Positions 5,453-6,421 of a stretch of DNA of 6,421 bases are shown piece after piece. Below the pieces are notes generated by a model. It was not told the DNA's origin, searched no databases, and saw only the letters and a program-made list of their open reading frames with translations. The stretch spans positions 1 to 6,421 of the forward strand of contig CAAEMG010000033.1 in assembly GCA_900757025.1 (NCBI GenBank), read 5' to 3'. Position numbers and translations under genes: made by a program. Every line of letters begins with the position of its first letter. Within the stretch, counting starts at the first letter, position 1. The DNA comes from Clostridia bacterium. Lineage in GTDB: Bacteria > Bacillota > Clostridia > Lachnospirales > Anaerotignaceae.

Positions 5453-6421
5453 TGAATGAGAAAGTAATTAAAGCGGAGCTTATACTTGAAAACGGTATGC
5501 GCTTTAGCGGCAAGGCCTTCGGTTACGTAAAAGAAACCGTAGGAGAAGTTGTTTTCAACACCGGTATGACAGGATATCAGGAGCTTCTTACAGACCCTTC
5601 CTATGCAGGACAGATTGTATGTATGACATACCCTCTTATAGGAAACTACGGCATAAACCTTGACGATATGGAATCTGCCGGCCCAAGACTTAAAGGTTTT
5701 ATCGTTCGTGAAAAATGCGATTATCCAAACAACTGGAGATGCGAATTTGAACTTGACGATTACCTTAAACAGAACAAAATAATGGGTATCGAAGATGTAG
5801 ACACAAGAGCAATAACAAAAGCTCTTCGTGATACAGGTACTATGAAAGGCATAATAACAACAAGAGGCAAAGACCTTACAGACAGCCAGATTAAACTTAA
5901 ATTTGACAGCCTTAACAACAAAAATGTTATCAGAGAATGTACTATAAAAGAAAAATATGAAATTCCAGGAGCAGGCACACACATTGCTTTTGTAGATATG
6001 GGTGCAAAAAGAGGCCTTATAAGAGATTTTAAATCAAGAGGCTGCCGTCTTACTGTTTGCCCTGCATTTACAAGTGCAGAAGAAATTCTTTCGGTAAACC
6101 CTGACGGAATTTTCCTTTCAAATGGCCCTGGAGACCCTAAAGATGTTCCTGAAATAATTGAAACAGTTAAAAAGCTTATCGAAAGCAAAAAGCCTATTAC
6201 AGGCGTATGTATGGGTAACCAGCTTATAGCACTTGCTCTTGGCGGAAATACAAAGAAAATGAAATTCGGTCATCATGGCGGAAACCATCCTGTTAAAGAC
6301 CTTAAAACAGGCAGAGTTTATATCACAAGCCAGAACCACGAATATGTTGTATGCGACCTTCCGGAAGAAGTTGAGCCTGCATTTATCAACATAAACGACA
6401 ACACAATAGAGGGTATAAGAC
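5452..6421 (+). CDS. carA: Carbamoyl-phosphate synthase small (glutaminase) subunit, 3' end missing
   Basis: CarA hydrolyses glutamine and passes ammonia to CarB, which makes carbamoyl phosphate for PyrB and arginine synthesis. From the ATG at 5452 there are 323 open codons to the right edge; the family is about 350-380 residues. The N-terminal domain shows NTGMTGYQELLTDPSYAGQI (36-55) and TYPLIGNYG (59-67). The class I glutamine amidotransferase domain shows NGPGDP (224-229), the nucleophile region GVCMGNQL (251-258; Cys253), KFGHHGGNHPVKD (271-283) and TSQNHEY (292-298). The substrate loop reads GNQ where Escherichia coli has GHQ. The start shares one base with the pyrF stop (TGATG), and GAGGAG (5437-5442) lies 9 bases upstream. 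The final part with the remaining catalytic His-Glu pair (HPE motif) is outside the window. carB is expected next. Confidence 0.96.
   Translation, partial: MNEKVIKAELILENGMRFSGKAFGYVKETVGEVVFNTGMTGYQELLTDPSYAGQIVCMTYPLIGNYGINLDDMESAGPRLKGFIVREKCDYPNNWRCEFELDDYLKQNKIMGIEDVDTRAITKALRDTGTMKGIITTRGKDLTDSQIKLKFDSLNNKNVIRECTIKEKYEIPGAGTHIAFVDMGAKRGLIRDFKSRGCRLTVCPAFTSAEEILSVNPDGIFLSNGPGDPKDVPEIIETVKKLIESKKPITGVCMGNQLIALALGGNTKKMKFGHHGGNHPVKDLKTGRVYITSQNHEYVVCDLPEEVEPAFININDNTIEGIR

Noticed and set aside
6205..6228. GNQ instead of GHQ after the CarA catalytic Cys as a sign of lost glutaminase activity
   Set aside because: The nucleophile Cys253 and the surrounding motifs are intact, and Asn at this position seems to be a tolerated lineage variant. 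The rest of the catalytic triad is outside the window.
5407..6339. Minus-strand frames opposite carA
   Set aside because: The plus strand here encodes a continuous, motif-complete CarA. The antisense frames overlap each other and have no supporting signals.

Overview
The window is AT-rich, shows strong AGGAGG-type ribosome binding sites, uses many ATA (Ile), AGA (Arg) and CTT (Leu) codons, and packs its pyrimidine genes tightly. This fits a low-GC Gram-positive anaerobe of the Clostridia (Lachnospiraceae-like). That placement is an inference from style and gene order, not a database match. No mobile element, CRISPR array, rRNA or tRNA gene is visible.

Layout: on the minus strand, prfC (peptide chain release factor 3) is followed 2 bases later by the first 42 codons of a DUF523/TudS-family protein that runs off the left edge. 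A divergent intergenic region of about 600 bases (1719-2316) then separates these from a plus-strand de novo pyrimidine operon: pyrB (aspartate carbamoyltransferase), pyrC (dihydroorotase), pyrF (orotidine-5'-phosphate decarboxylase) and carA (carbamoyl-phosphate synthase small subunit, cut by the right edge). The four genes sit end to end with 1-4 base overlaps and probably share one transcript. Together they cover carbamoyl phosphate formation (with the unseen carB), carbamoyl aspartate, dihydroorotate, and the last step OMP to UMP. pyrD/pyrK, pyrE and carB would be expected beyond the right edge.

The most interesting part is the pyrB leader (about 2028-2316). After a good sigma-A type promoter (TTGACA, 18 bases, TAAAAT) there is a 41-codon open reading frame with a near-perfect ribosome binding site. 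Inside it lie a small hairpin, a very U-rich tract and then a terminator hairpin whose 5' arm is the end of the reading frame and whose loop holds its stop codon. This is the architecture of the UTP-sensing pyrL attenuator of enteric pyrBI operons. No PyrR-binding element, the usual control device of Gram-positive pyr operons, was recognised. A pyrL-like coupled transcription-translation attenuator in a clostridial pyr operon is the main candidate for something undescribed here. The upstream part of the intergenic region also has several AT-rich inverted and direct repeats of unknown role.
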